Part shown: positions 10,622-18,624 of the stretch, piece after piece
Position numbering within the stretch: the first letter of the stretch is position 1
Layout: each line of letters opens with the position of its first letter
Notes under the pieces: model-generated
The model's database searches: none
Told to the model about the DNA's origin: nothing
The model's input: the letters and a program-made list of their open reading frames with translations, nothing else
Assembly (NCBI GenBank): GCA_027493525.1
Contig: JAOSKN010000003.1
Coordinates: forward strand, 496,001 to 560,000
Source: Planctomycetota bacterium
GTDB taxonomy: Bacteria > Planctomycetota > SZUA-567 > H5-PLA8
Length of the DNA: 64,000 bases
Direction of reading: 5' to 3'
Program-made: the position numbers and the translations under genes

Positions 10622-10915
10622 GTTCTGGGGCCGGGAACGGGGGCCAGAACACGCCCTGCGCCTGCTCAAGGGCCTGCTCCGGCGTGGAAAAACAAGGGGA
10701 ACGCGGCTGGACGGGCCGTTCAAGAGCCGGGAAAGCGGCCTGGAGCGGGGCTGGAGGGCCGGGAGCGCCATGACGGCAACCCAGGATACCCGGCGGGCGC
10801 GGCTTGTCAGCAGGAAAGGAGCAGGGCGTTTCACCTGCGCGGCTCCCGTAGGATTCGAGTTGCCAGGCCCAGCCGACTCGGGGATACTTATAAGGCAGGT
10901 CAGGAAAGAGAGGTC

Positions 10916-11095
10916 ATGTCCACGAAGGCGCTCGCCAGGAAGTCCGCGAAGCCGGTCGTCCTGAAGAACTGGGACGAGGTGGCGGCTTATTTGGCCAAGA
11001 AGCTCAAGCCCGTCGGCCAAGGCCCCAAGGGCCAGCCCATCTACGACGACGACGAGGTCAAGGCCCTGAACATCCAGATGGCCAAGCCTTCCTGA
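10916..11095 (+). CDS. Small protein, candidate antitoxin partner of downstream PemK/MazF-like protein
   Basis: 59-aa ORF, purine-rich RBS region (aggaaagagaggtc-ATG), stop 4 nt before the next ORF. Confidence 0.45.
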   Translation: MSTKALARKSAKPVVLKNWDEVAAYLAKKLKPVGQGPKGQPIYDDDEVKALNIQMAKPS

Positions 11096-11099
11096 TTCC

Positions 11100-11435
11100 A
11101 TGCCCGTCGTCCCTGGCGAAATCTACCTGCTCGACGATGCCGACGCCCGACTGCGGGATTCCGAGTCGGTGCGTTACGTCCTCGTCCTCCGCATCGAAGG
11201 CGGGCAGGCCGACATCGCCTACTTCTCCAGCCGATTCGACCTGTTCAGGGATGGCAAGGACATCGCCATCTACAGGACATGGAGCGAGTTCCCCGCCAGC
11301 GGGCTGACCATGGACTGCTACCTCATCACCGATCCGTTGGGGCGCACGAAGGTCTCGAAGTTGACCCATCGGAAGGGCAGAATCGGAGGCGCCTTCAAGC
11401 AGTCCGTCGAGGACTGGTGGGGCCAGGCGCTGTAG
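11100..11435 (+). CDS. PemK/MazF-like protein (candidate type II toxin)
   Basis: 111 aa: 'GEIYLLDDADARLRDSESVRYVLVLRIEGG...FPASGLTMDCYLITDPLGRTKVSKLTHRKGRIGGAF' follows the PemK/MazF strand pattern. Confidence 0.5.
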   Translation: MPVVPGEIYLLDDADARLRDSESVRYVLVLRIEGGQADIAYFSSRFDLFRDGKDIAIYRTWSEFPASGLTMDCYLITDPLGRTKVSKLTHRKGRIGGAFKQSVEDWWGQAL

Positions 11436-11438
11436 TCC

Positions 11439-11672
11439 CTACGCCTCCACGGCCACGTCCGGCATCGCCTCGTCATACGCCTTGCGCAAGTCGGCGGGGA
11501 CGAGCCTCGAGTAAATCTTGGTGGTGTCGAGCGACCCGTGGCCGAGGAACTCCTGGATGTGCCGGATGTCCGCGCCGCCGCGCGGCAGGTGGACGGCGCA
11601 GGAATGGCGCAGCAGGTGCGCATGGACGCGCTGGGCGTTCGGCCCGCGCATCGCGTTGACGCGCTTCATCAT
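11439..11672 (-). pseudogene. Tyrosine recombinase (integrase) C-terminal catalytic fragment
   Basis: 'HAHLLRHSCAVHLPRGGADIRHIQEFLGHGSLDTTKIYSRL' with HxxR, GH and catalytic Tyr motifs; only about 77 aa remain. Confidence 0.8.
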
Positions 11673-11935
11673 GCCTGGCGCCGCTGGCTGCGGCTGTAGG
11701 CAGCCCGTGCTTCGCCGTCCGGATCGTGTGGCCCACTCAAGTTACTTCACTCGGGTCTACGTGCGAGTTGAATCCGGGGTGCGCGCCTCGCACTGGCTGC
11801 GGAGTACCGCATCCAGTGGCGCCAGATCACAAACCAACCTCAGTCAGTGCCACCAGCCTGTACAGAAAACAGAGGGGACACTACAGTCCACGCACACCGG
11901 TGCCAGCGACTCTTGGTGGTCCGCTCTAGCTACGA

Positions 11936-12991
11936 TCATGGAGCCTTCACCACATACACCTTATCAAGCTTAACAATAAGAATATCGCCACTAAAATCAT
12001 ATGCAATTTGCCCGGCTTTCAACGTAGTCAATCGAGACTCTAGCCGCTTTTGAGATAATATCTCATTATCCTTTGTGATTAAGGAGCAGCGTGCAATCAT
12101 AAGAATTCTTCCGTCGGCCTCAATTCGAATTAAGTCACCGCAATCGCCCAAAAGCCATATTCTATTTAGTCGATCTATACATCCATGCGCGACATGAAAC
12201 TTTTCCATGCACCTTTGAGAATCCTCGCTCCGCACATTATATATAATCCTAACCGGCCAACCCTCTTGATTCACTAAACCGACATAACCTGAACCAGGAT
12301 CTGCAAATAAGCACCGACTCCCCAATGGAATCATGAAAACCTTGCGATAATCAGACGAAGTAAATTGCAATACTTCATCACTCTTTTCGCCCACTTTCTC
12401 ACCACGCATAGTGTAGTTGTATCGGTTTGCCTCCGCGCCGCTTGACTTACACTCAGCAACTACCAAGACCCCTGATGAGTCGCAATAGTTCATTCCAACA
12501 ATAGTTCCATTTTGCATTCGTATTGAATTAAATATCACATCATCCGTTTTACGAATCAAGTTAATCTTCCTTAACGCATAGCTTCCAGGGATATCCTCTT
12601 TACAAATAACTATTTCTGATGTCTGGAAGCCCATGGATTGCCTATGAATAGTTCCACGGAGTTGTCTGTTAAAATTACCCCACTCGATCACCGTGAAGTT
12701 TTTTGTTCCGTGCTCACCTAAGTATAACTCATTATAGGCGCTTCCACACGCGACTCCTTTTTGAAAGACTTCAATATCCCCAACTGCTTCGCGCGTAAGT
12801 TCACCCTTAATAACACAAACCGTTCTCTCGGACGGGAAAAACTCCGATTCCCCGAGGCAAAAACGTGCATACTCAAAATAGATGACGTCCTTCTCCACAT
12901 GCCGTAGTGCGCCGACATCGTATGGCAACTCAAAAGTTTCCATGATTTTAATTTGCTCAACTCGTACGCGAGTTTCCTCTTGATTTTCCAT
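11936..12991 (-). CDS. Hypothetical protein, possibly exported, AT-rich gene
   Basis: Long ORF in distinctly AT-rich sequence; hydrophobic stretch just upstream of the chosen Met (PALCWFLACFAVEVLS), so the true start may lie upstream within ORF 11936-13183. Confidence 0.6.
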   Translation of the reverse strand: MENQEETRVRVEQIKIMETFELPYDVGALRHVEKDVIYFEYARFCLGESEFFPSERTVCVIKGELTREAVGDIEVFQKGVACGSAYNELYLGEHGTKNFTVIEWGNFNRQLRGTIHRQSMGFQTSEIVICKEDIPGSYALRKINLIRKTDDVIFNSIRMQNGTIVGMNYCDSSGVLVVAECKSSGAEANRYNYTMRGEKVGEKSDEVLQFTSSDYRKVFMIPLGSRCLFADPGSGYVGLVNQEGWPVRIIYNVRSEDSQRCMEKFHVAHGCIDRLNRIWLLGDCGDLIRIEADGRILMIARCSLITKDNEILSQKRLESRLTTLKAGQIAYDFSGDILIVKLDKVYVVKAP

Positions 12992-13117
12992 GCTCAGCAC
13001 CTCTACTGCAAAGCATGCCAGGAACCAACATAAGGCTGGGATGCCATGAAAAGGCGGCTCCGCGGCGGATACACTCCGCCATTGGAAGTCTAACCCCCAT
13101 TTAAGGGAGGAGTCGCC

Positions 13118-13240
13118 ATGCGTCATTGTTACTTGGGTCTCGATTTGGGCAACACGAATTCCGTCTTCTACCCGATGTCCCACGACGGCCAGAAGCTCGA
13201 TTGCGGCTCGCTGCCGAAGTTATCCGAATTCGGCGCGTGG
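13118..13240 (+). pseudogene. Possible IS110-family transposase N-terminal remnant
   Basis: 'MRHCYLGLDLGNTNSVFYPMSHDGQKLDCGSLPK' resembles the first DEDD strand of IS110-type transposases; similarity lost after about 35 codons. Confidence 0.35.
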
Positions 13241-13256
13241 CACGGATGGCCCCAAA

Positions 13257-13306
13257 GTGTGCCACTGGCGGCTTGTCCGCCGGCGGCTTGCCCGCCAGTG
13301 GCACAC
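13257..13306. repeat. REP-like palindromic element
   Basis: 15-bp perfect inverted repeat GTGTGCCACTGGCGG / CCGCCAGTGGCACAC around a GC-rich loop containing CCGCCGGCGG. Confidence 0.7.
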
Positions 13307-13455
13307 ACAAGTATCTACCTTCATCGCTCGCCACCCGGCTGCACGTCGCCTTCGCCCCCGTGAAAGTACCGGAAAACGTGGCGCGCGGGGCTTTTCCTCC
13401 GCCGGTTCCCGCCGTTGCCGTGTATTCCATCGGGAAGCGTACGACCCGGAAGCCC

Positions 13456-14454
13456 ATGGCCCACTACATGCCACACCGCACCTTGAATTCGAGAGGAGGG
13501 TGGATCGTCCTCCTCGCCCTCGCCGCCTGCGCCGCCGCAGGCGAACCCGAGCCCGCCGCGACGCAGCCGTACATCGCCCGCTTTGCCGGCGACAAGCCCG
13601 CCGCGATCTCCTTCACCATCGACGACGGCTTCAAACTCGCCACGGACGAACTCGCGAAGGCGCTCGAACCGACCGGGTTCAAGGTCACCTGGTTCATCAA
13701 TCCCGGCCACACGACCGAAGACATGCGCGGCTTCAAAGGCCGGGCCATGTGGCCGCAGTGGCGCGCGCTGCACAAGGCCGGGCACGAGATCGGCAACCAC
13801 GGGCTCTTGCACCGCAGCCTCACCGGACTCGACGAGGCCGAGGCCCGGCGCGAGATCGACGAGGCCCACGCGCTGATCGAGAAGCAGCTCGGCGTCGCGC
13901 CCTTCTCCTATTGCTTCGCCAACGGTCAGCGCAACGAGGCCGTGGACAAACTCGTCGCCGTCAAGCACCGCGCCCACACCCGCGGGCGGCTCTTTTACGG
14001 CGGCGACAAGTGGACCCTCGACAAGGCCAACCGCTGGGTCGACGGCGCCATCGCCAATAAGGAATGGATCGTCCCGATGCTGCACAGCTATTCCAAGGGC
14101 TACGCCCAGTTCGGCACGCCCGGCGAGTTCGACCTCCATCTGCAGTACGTCAAGGACCACGAAGCGCAGCTCTGGGTCGCGCCCTTCGGAACCGTCTCGA
14201 AGTACGTCCAGTTGCGCGACGCCTCCAAGCTTGAAAGCAAGCCGCTGGACGGCGGGGTGGAACTCAGGCTGACCGCCGAGAAGGACACCGCCGTCTTCGA
14301 TCAGCTCCTGACCGTCGTGGTCCCGGCGCCCGGCGCGGCCCGCGTGGAGGCCCGCCGCGCCGGCCAGGAACTCCCCGCGCGCGTGGACGCCGGCCGCGTC
14401 CTCGTCGAACTTCGCCCCGGCCCCGAGCCCTGCACGGTCACCTGGTCGAACTAG
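13456..14454 (+). CDS. Polysaccharide deacetylase (NodB/CE4-like), exported
   Basis: 'AISFTIDDGFKLATDELAKAL' (DD motif), 'GHEIGNHGLLHRSL' (HxxxH); N-terminal signal. Confidence 0.85.
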   Translation: MAHYMPHRTLNSRGGWIVLLALAACAAAGEPEPAATQPYIARFAGDKPAAISFTIDDGFKLATDELAKALEPTGFKVTWFINPGHTTEDMRGFKGRAMWPQWRALHKAGHEIGNHGLLHRSLTGLDEAEARREIDEAHALIEKQLGVAPFSYCFANGQRNEAVDKLVAVKHRAHTRGRLFYGGDKWTLDKANRWVDGAIANKEWIVPMLHSYSKGYAQFGTPGEFDLHLQYVKDHEAQLWVAPFGTVSKYVQLRDASKLESKPLDGGVELRLTAEKDTAVFDQLLTVVVPAPGAARVEARRAGQELPARVDAGRVLVELRPGPEPCTVTWSN

Positions 14455-14524
14455 CCCCCGTCCGTCCGGGCCAGCGTGGTCGAGCCTCGTCGTTTAGACC
14501 ACCCATTATATATTAGGGTAATAT

Positions 14525-14542
14525 TTGCTCCACGTGGAGCAA
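14525..14542. promoter_or_regulatory. 18-bp perfect palindrome TTGCTCCACGTGGAGCAA (parS-like)
   Basis: Read directly; resembles ParB parS sites of TGTTCCACGTGGAACA type. Confidence 0.5.
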
Positions 14543-14650
14543 TTATTCGGTATGTTAATTCAAGTTCCGTGTTCCGAGGGCGAACCCGGTCTGCTACGAT
14601 TTCGACGCATAATGTGCAACATTTTTAGACCGATCCCGATCTTAGGGTTT

Positions 14651-14674
14651 CAATTGCTCCACGTGGAGCAATTG
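14651..14674. promoter_or_regulatory. 24-bp perfect palindrome CAATTGCTCCACGTGGAGCAATTG (parS-like), second copy
   Basis: Read directly; same core as 14525-14542. Confidence 0.5.
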
Positions 14675-14763
14675 GACATTACGCAGTTGCGAGGTTCCAG
14701 GTGCTAGGAGGGAAGAGTGTGCACAGCGTGCAACATTTTGCAGGGCTCTGAGTGACCTGTTGC

Positions 14764-14827
14764 CAGAACCCAACCCCCAACCCCCAGAACCCAGAACCCA
14801 GAACCCAGAACCCAGAACCCAGAACCC
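14764..14827. repeat. Heptanucleotide tandem repeat (CCAGAAC)n with CCAACCC variants
   Basis: Consecutive 7-bp units read directly; between convergent genes. Confidence 0.95.
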
Positions 14828-14877
14828 GATCCACGCACCACGGTGCATCTTTTTTTCGACTCCCTGCTACGCTCCTT

Positions 14878-15735
14878 TCAGTCCGCACCGACCTTACGGT
14901 GTGCGGACTCGTGGTAGGCCTTCGGGGAGACCCCCACGAGCTTCTTGAAGACGCGGCTGAAATGATACGGGTCGCGGAAGCCCACTCGGGCGGCCACCTC
15001 GGAGACGGCCAGGTCCCCGGTCGCCAGCAGCCCCTTGGCCCGCTCGACGCGGAAGCGCTGGAGGTAGGCCATGGGCGCCTGCCCCGTCGCCTTGCGAAAG
15101 GTGTTCGAGAAGTAGGTTGGGTGCAGGTGAACGACCCCGGCCAGGTCTTCCAGGGTGAGCGGCTCGGCGAAGCGCTCGGCTACGAATTGGAGCACCCGCC
15201 CAACCCGGTCCCCATCGCCGCGCAGGACGACCTCGCCGGCCGGCGCGCCGGCGTCGAGTTCCGCGGCCCGCCGCAGCAGCCGGGCGAGGATCAGGTTCAA
15301 CATGCCGTTCAGGGCCAGCGCGCGGTAGGGCGTGGCGCCGGAGCGCGCGGCGTACTCGGCCGCGAGCTGCGCCAGCAGCGCCTGGGTTTCGGGATCGCCG
15401 GAAAGGTCGAACGGGGCGGGGCAGGGCAGCACGTCGAAGAGGTCCACCAGCCCCAGCACCCGCGCGTCGAAGTGAACGTAGGTGAGGTCGAGCGGCGTCT
15501 CGTCCCGCCAGACCTTGCGCTGGAGCGTGCGGGCGGCGATGAGGCAGGCCTGCCCGGCGCGGAAGCGCAGTTCGCCGGATTCGAGCAGGTGTCCGCCGGA
15601 GCCGGCATGGACGAAGTAGATCTTGTTGAAGGGAAGGACGAGTTCCGGCACGTGCCAGTCCGCTCCCGGCTGGACGCGCTGCGCGACGAGGACGCGAACC
15701 TGGAGCGAGCCCAGCAGGGCGTCGAGCGCGGGCAT
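14878..15735 (-). CDS. AraC family transcriptional regulator
   Basis: C-terminal double HTH 'LTLEDLAGVVHLHPTYFSNTFRKATGQAPMAYLQRFRVERAKGLLATGDLAVSEVAARVGFRDPYHFSRVFKKLVGVSPKAY'. Confidence 0.95.
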   Translation of the reverse strand: MPALDALLGSLQVRVLVAQRVQPGADWHVPELVLPFNKIYFVHAGSGGHLLESGELRFRAGQACLIAARTLQRKVWRDETPLDLTYVHFDARVLGLVDLFDVLPCPAPFDLSGDPETQALLAQLAAEYAARSGATPYRALALNGMLNLILARLLRRAAELDAGAPAGEVVLRGDGDRVGRVLQFVAERFAEPLTLEDLAGVVHLHPTYFSNTFRKATGQAPMAYLQRFRVERAKGLLATGDLAVSEVAARVGFRDPYHFSRVFKKLVGVSPKAYHESAHRKVGAD

Positions 15736-15814
15736 GCCGGGAGTATAGCGGAAAGGCGATCCGAAACAGAAGAGCCGGGCCAGGCGCTTGAACCCGGCGT
15801 GGGCTTCCCGCCGC

Positions 15815-16786
15815 CTACTCCTCGGTCACGTTGCCGGACCAGCGGCGCGTCACGGGGCGACCCAGGTGCTTGGCGCGAAGGTCGTGGAAGACGGCCGGAT
15901 CGGTGACGACCTCGGTGGGGCGCAGGCGGCTGCGCACGAGGAAGTCGGCCTCCGGTGGATAGCAGGCGATCGGGATGCCCTGGGCCTCGTCGGGGACGAT
16001 CTCGCCGGGGAGGCGCGAGATCCTGGCGTTGGTCGGGAGCGCGGCGCTCTGGTAGCGCAGGTCCATGCTCCAGCGGACGTGGTCGGAGCGGTTCTCGAAG
16101 CTGGCGTGAGGCGTGAGGTTGTGCAGGAGCAGCACGCCGCCCTTGGGCACCTCCGCGCAGACCTGTTCGCCCTGCGGCAGGTCGCCGGCGGTGATGATCA
16201 GATAGGGCTTGTCCTTGCGGCCATGATGCCGCGCGACCGTGCCGCGCTTGTGCGCGCCCTTGATCACCCACATGCAGCCGTTCTCTTCCGTGGCGTCGAC
16301 CAGCGGCAGCCAGACGGTGAGCACGGTGGCCTTGTCGCAGAAAGGCTCCATGTACCCGCTGTCCTGGTGCCAAGGCACTTCGCCATAGGCGTAGTTGGGC
16401 AGCTTGGGGCGGAGGCGGTAGACGCTGCTGGCAATAAGCTCCGGCCCGCAGAACTGTTCGGCCACGTCGAGCAGGTTGGGGTTGGCGATCAGGTGGAAGA
16501 AGGCCGGCCCGCAGAGCGAACCGTTCCAGATCGCCTTGGCGACCGCGTCGGTCTCGCGGCTGATCATCCCCAGGCGGTGCTTGAAGCCGTATTCGTCGTA
16601 GAGGCGGCTGAGCTTCCCTTCGGCGAAAAGCTTCCGCGCGCGCGAATCGACCTCGGCCTCGATCTCTTCAATGACCGGCTGGAGGTCGGCGTCGCTGAAG
16701 ACGTCCCGGACGACCAGGTAGCCGTCCCGGTCGAACCGTTCCATCTGGGTCGCGCTGAGTTGCAGGGACGGGGCGGGGCAGTTCAT
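15815..16786 (-). CDS. Phytanoyl-CoA dioxygenase (PhyH) family protein
   Basis: 'VPWHQDSGYMEPFCDKATVLTVWLPLVDATEENGCMWVIKGAHKRG' (HxD...), start MNCPAPSLQ. Confidence 0.9.
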   Translation of the reverse strand: MNCPAPSLQLSATQMERFDRDGYLVVRDVFSDADLQPVIEEIEAEVDSRARKLFAEGKLSRLYDEYGFKHRLGMISRETDAVAKAIWNGSLCGPAFFHLIANPNLLDVAEQFCGPELIASSVYRLRPKLPNYAYGEVPWHQDSGYMEPFCDKATVLTVWLPLVDATEENGCMWVIKGAHKRGTVARHHGRKDKPYLIITAGDLPQGEQVCAEVPKGGVLLLHNLTPHASFENRSDHVRWSMDLRYQSAALPTNARISRLPGEIVPDEAQGIPIACYPPEADFLVRSRLRPTEVVTDPAVFHDLRAKHLGRPVTRRWSGNVTEE

Positions 16787-16932
16787 GGGCGCCTCCTGGT
16801 GGTCGTTTTCCACGTACCACGCCGATCTCGCCAACCTTGCCGCGCGTGTGCGTGGTCGATTTACGAGGATATTCCCCCAATTCCGGGGAGCGCGCAATGG
16901 CCCCGGTTCACCATTGGTGGTATATAATCACC

Positions 16933-17721
16933 ATGGACTGGAAGACGTTCCGCTTCGCCATGCCGTTGGCCGAGCCGCCGCGGATCAAGGCGCTGGCCTT
17001 CGGCCGGCATCCCAGCGGCGAGTACACCTACCGCCTGCCGGGCTACTGGTGCCTGCATCTGTTCCGCGTGGAGGCCGAACTGCGCATCGACGGGCGGACC
17101 TTTCCGATCCGCCCGGGCCACGCGAGCATCACCCCGCCGGGCGCGAAGCTGGATTACGCCTTTCCGACCTTCTCGGACCAGATCTACTCGCACTACGCGC
17201 TGCCCGCGGCGGACGGCCTGCCCACGACCGCGGTTCCGGCGATGCAGGATCTGGGCGGCGAGTTCGCGCAGTTCGAATCCTTGATGGGCGAGGCGGTGGG
17301 TTATTTCCCTTCGCAGCCGCGGCGGGCCGAGGCGCGGCTGTGGGAGATCCTCTGGCGGCTGAGCGATCGGGCCGCCGACGCGGGCGAGCCGGAAGGCGAG
17401 GCGCATCCGGCGCTGCGCGAGGCGCGGCGGCAGATCGAGGTCCGCCTCGGCGACGGCGTCGAGGTGGCCTGGCTGGCACGGCGGGTCGGGCTGAGCCACA
17501 ACCAGTTGACGCGCCTCTTCCGCGCGGGGACGGGGCAGACGGTGGTGGGTTACATCCGGCAGCGCCGGCTCGAGCGCGCGCGGCACCTGCTGACCAACTC
17601 CACGCTGCCCATCAAGGCCGTCGCCGCCGAGGTGGGCCTGCCCGATCTGCATCAGTTCAACAAGTTCATCCGGGAGGCGCTGGGGCAAGGGCCGCGCGCG
17701 GTCCGCGAAGGGCGAAGCTGA
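16933..17721 (+). CDS. AraC family transcriptional regulator, divergent from PhyH
   Basis: C-terminal 'VAWLARRVGLSHNQLTRLFRAGTGQTVVGYIRQRRLERARHLLTNSTLPIKAVAAEVGLPDLHQFNKFIREALG'. Confidence 0.95.
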   Translation: MDWKTFRFAMPLAEPPRIKALAFGRHPSGEYTYRLPGYWCLHLFRVEAELRIDGRTFPIRPGHASITPPGAKLDYAFPTFSDQIYSHYALPAADGLPTTAVPAMQDLGGEFAQFESLMGEAVGYFPSQPRRAEARLWEILWRLSDRAADAGEPEGEAHPALREARRQIEVRLGDGVEVAWLARRVGLSHNQLTRLFRAGTGQTVVGYIRQRRLERARHLLTNSTLPIKAVAAEVGLPDLHQFNKFIREALGQGPRAVREGRS

Positions 17722-17749
17722 GGCCGCGCGTAAACACTACAACGCTCCT

Positions 17750-17884
17750 TGAACCGCAGAGCACGCGGAGAACGCAGAGAAGTTTTATTACGGGTTCAAG
17801 TCATTACGGACAGGAAGCCCCAACGTGTCCTTTAGGTTGCGGCTCTTTACCCTTCCTGCCTTTGCGCTCTCCGCGGTTTCGTTT
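17750..17884. repeat. Imperfect inverted repeat at a convergent gene junction (candidate bidirectional terminator)
   Basis: gaaccgcagagcacgcggagaacgcagagaag ... cttcctgcctttgcgctctccgcggtttcg. Confidence 0.55.
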
Positions 17885-17887
17885 TAG

Positions 17888-18547
17888 CTAAAAGCCGCGG
17901 AAGGTGGTGCCGTCGTCGAGAAGGATGTCGTCATAGCCGGCCAAGTCGGGCGCCGGGGTATTCTGGCGGCCCTTGAAGAAGGCTTCGATCGTCCGCACCG
18001 CGCCGCCGGAACGGTCGAGAAACTCCCACGAACCCTTCGCGAGCCCGGCCAGCGCCGCGCCGCCGCGTTCCAGGGCCTGTTGCAGTTCCTGGACGCCGTC
18101 CCAGCCCCAGGGCGTGAAGCCGAGGACCAGCTTGTGGCGGTCCTTGCGTGGGCCGTGCTGTTCGATGCTGGTGCCCGAAGTCCAGCCGGCCTTTTCCCAG
18201 TTCGTGTCCAGGTCGTGGCACTCGAGTACCGCGTCGCGCTCGGCGGCGCCCTGCTCCGCGGACCGCAGGGCATGGTAGAGGACAATCGTGGGCCACTGGG
18301 CGAAGATCTCGTCGAGGTTCGGGTCGCCTGGGTTATTGATGAGCTGGTAGTCGCCGTTCTCGAGCGTGACGATGCGCAGCCGGTCGGGGAGCGCCTCGGC
18401 GGTGCGGTACTTGGGCGAGGCGTGGAAGAGCGGCGAGATGATCGCGCTGCGCCGGGTCCAGGCAAGGCCGCAGGCGGCGTGGAGGGCGGCTTCGAGTTCC
18501 TTGAGGGGCGGGCGCGCCGGCGCCCAGACAACGATCTCTTCGCGCAT
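17888..18547 (-). CDS. Hypothetical protein
   Basis: 219 aa from MREEIVVWAPARPPL; good coding character; no family recognised. Confidence 0.6.
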   Translation of the reverse strand: MREEIVVWAPARPPLKELEAALHAACGLAWTRRSAIISPLFHASPKYRTAEALPDRLRIVTLENGDYQLINNPGDPNLDEIFAQWPTIVLYHALRSAEQGAAERDAVLECHDLDTNWEKAGWTSGTSIEQHGPRKDRHKLVLGFTPWGWDGVQELQQALERGGAALAGLAKGSWEFLDRSGGAVRTIEAFFKGRQNTPAPDLAGYDDILLDDGTTFRGF

Positions 18548-18624
18548 GCGGACGTGATACCCCCGGCGCCGAGGCGCCGCAACCGCATCCGGGTTTCCGG
18601 CCGTGGGCTGCGGCATGCGGGGGC

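Noticed and set aside
10550-11095. 181-aa plus-strand ORF as one protein
   Set aside because: Only the final 59 codons from ATG 10916, with a good RBS context, look like a gene; the upstream part lies antisense to the Rhs-tip flank.
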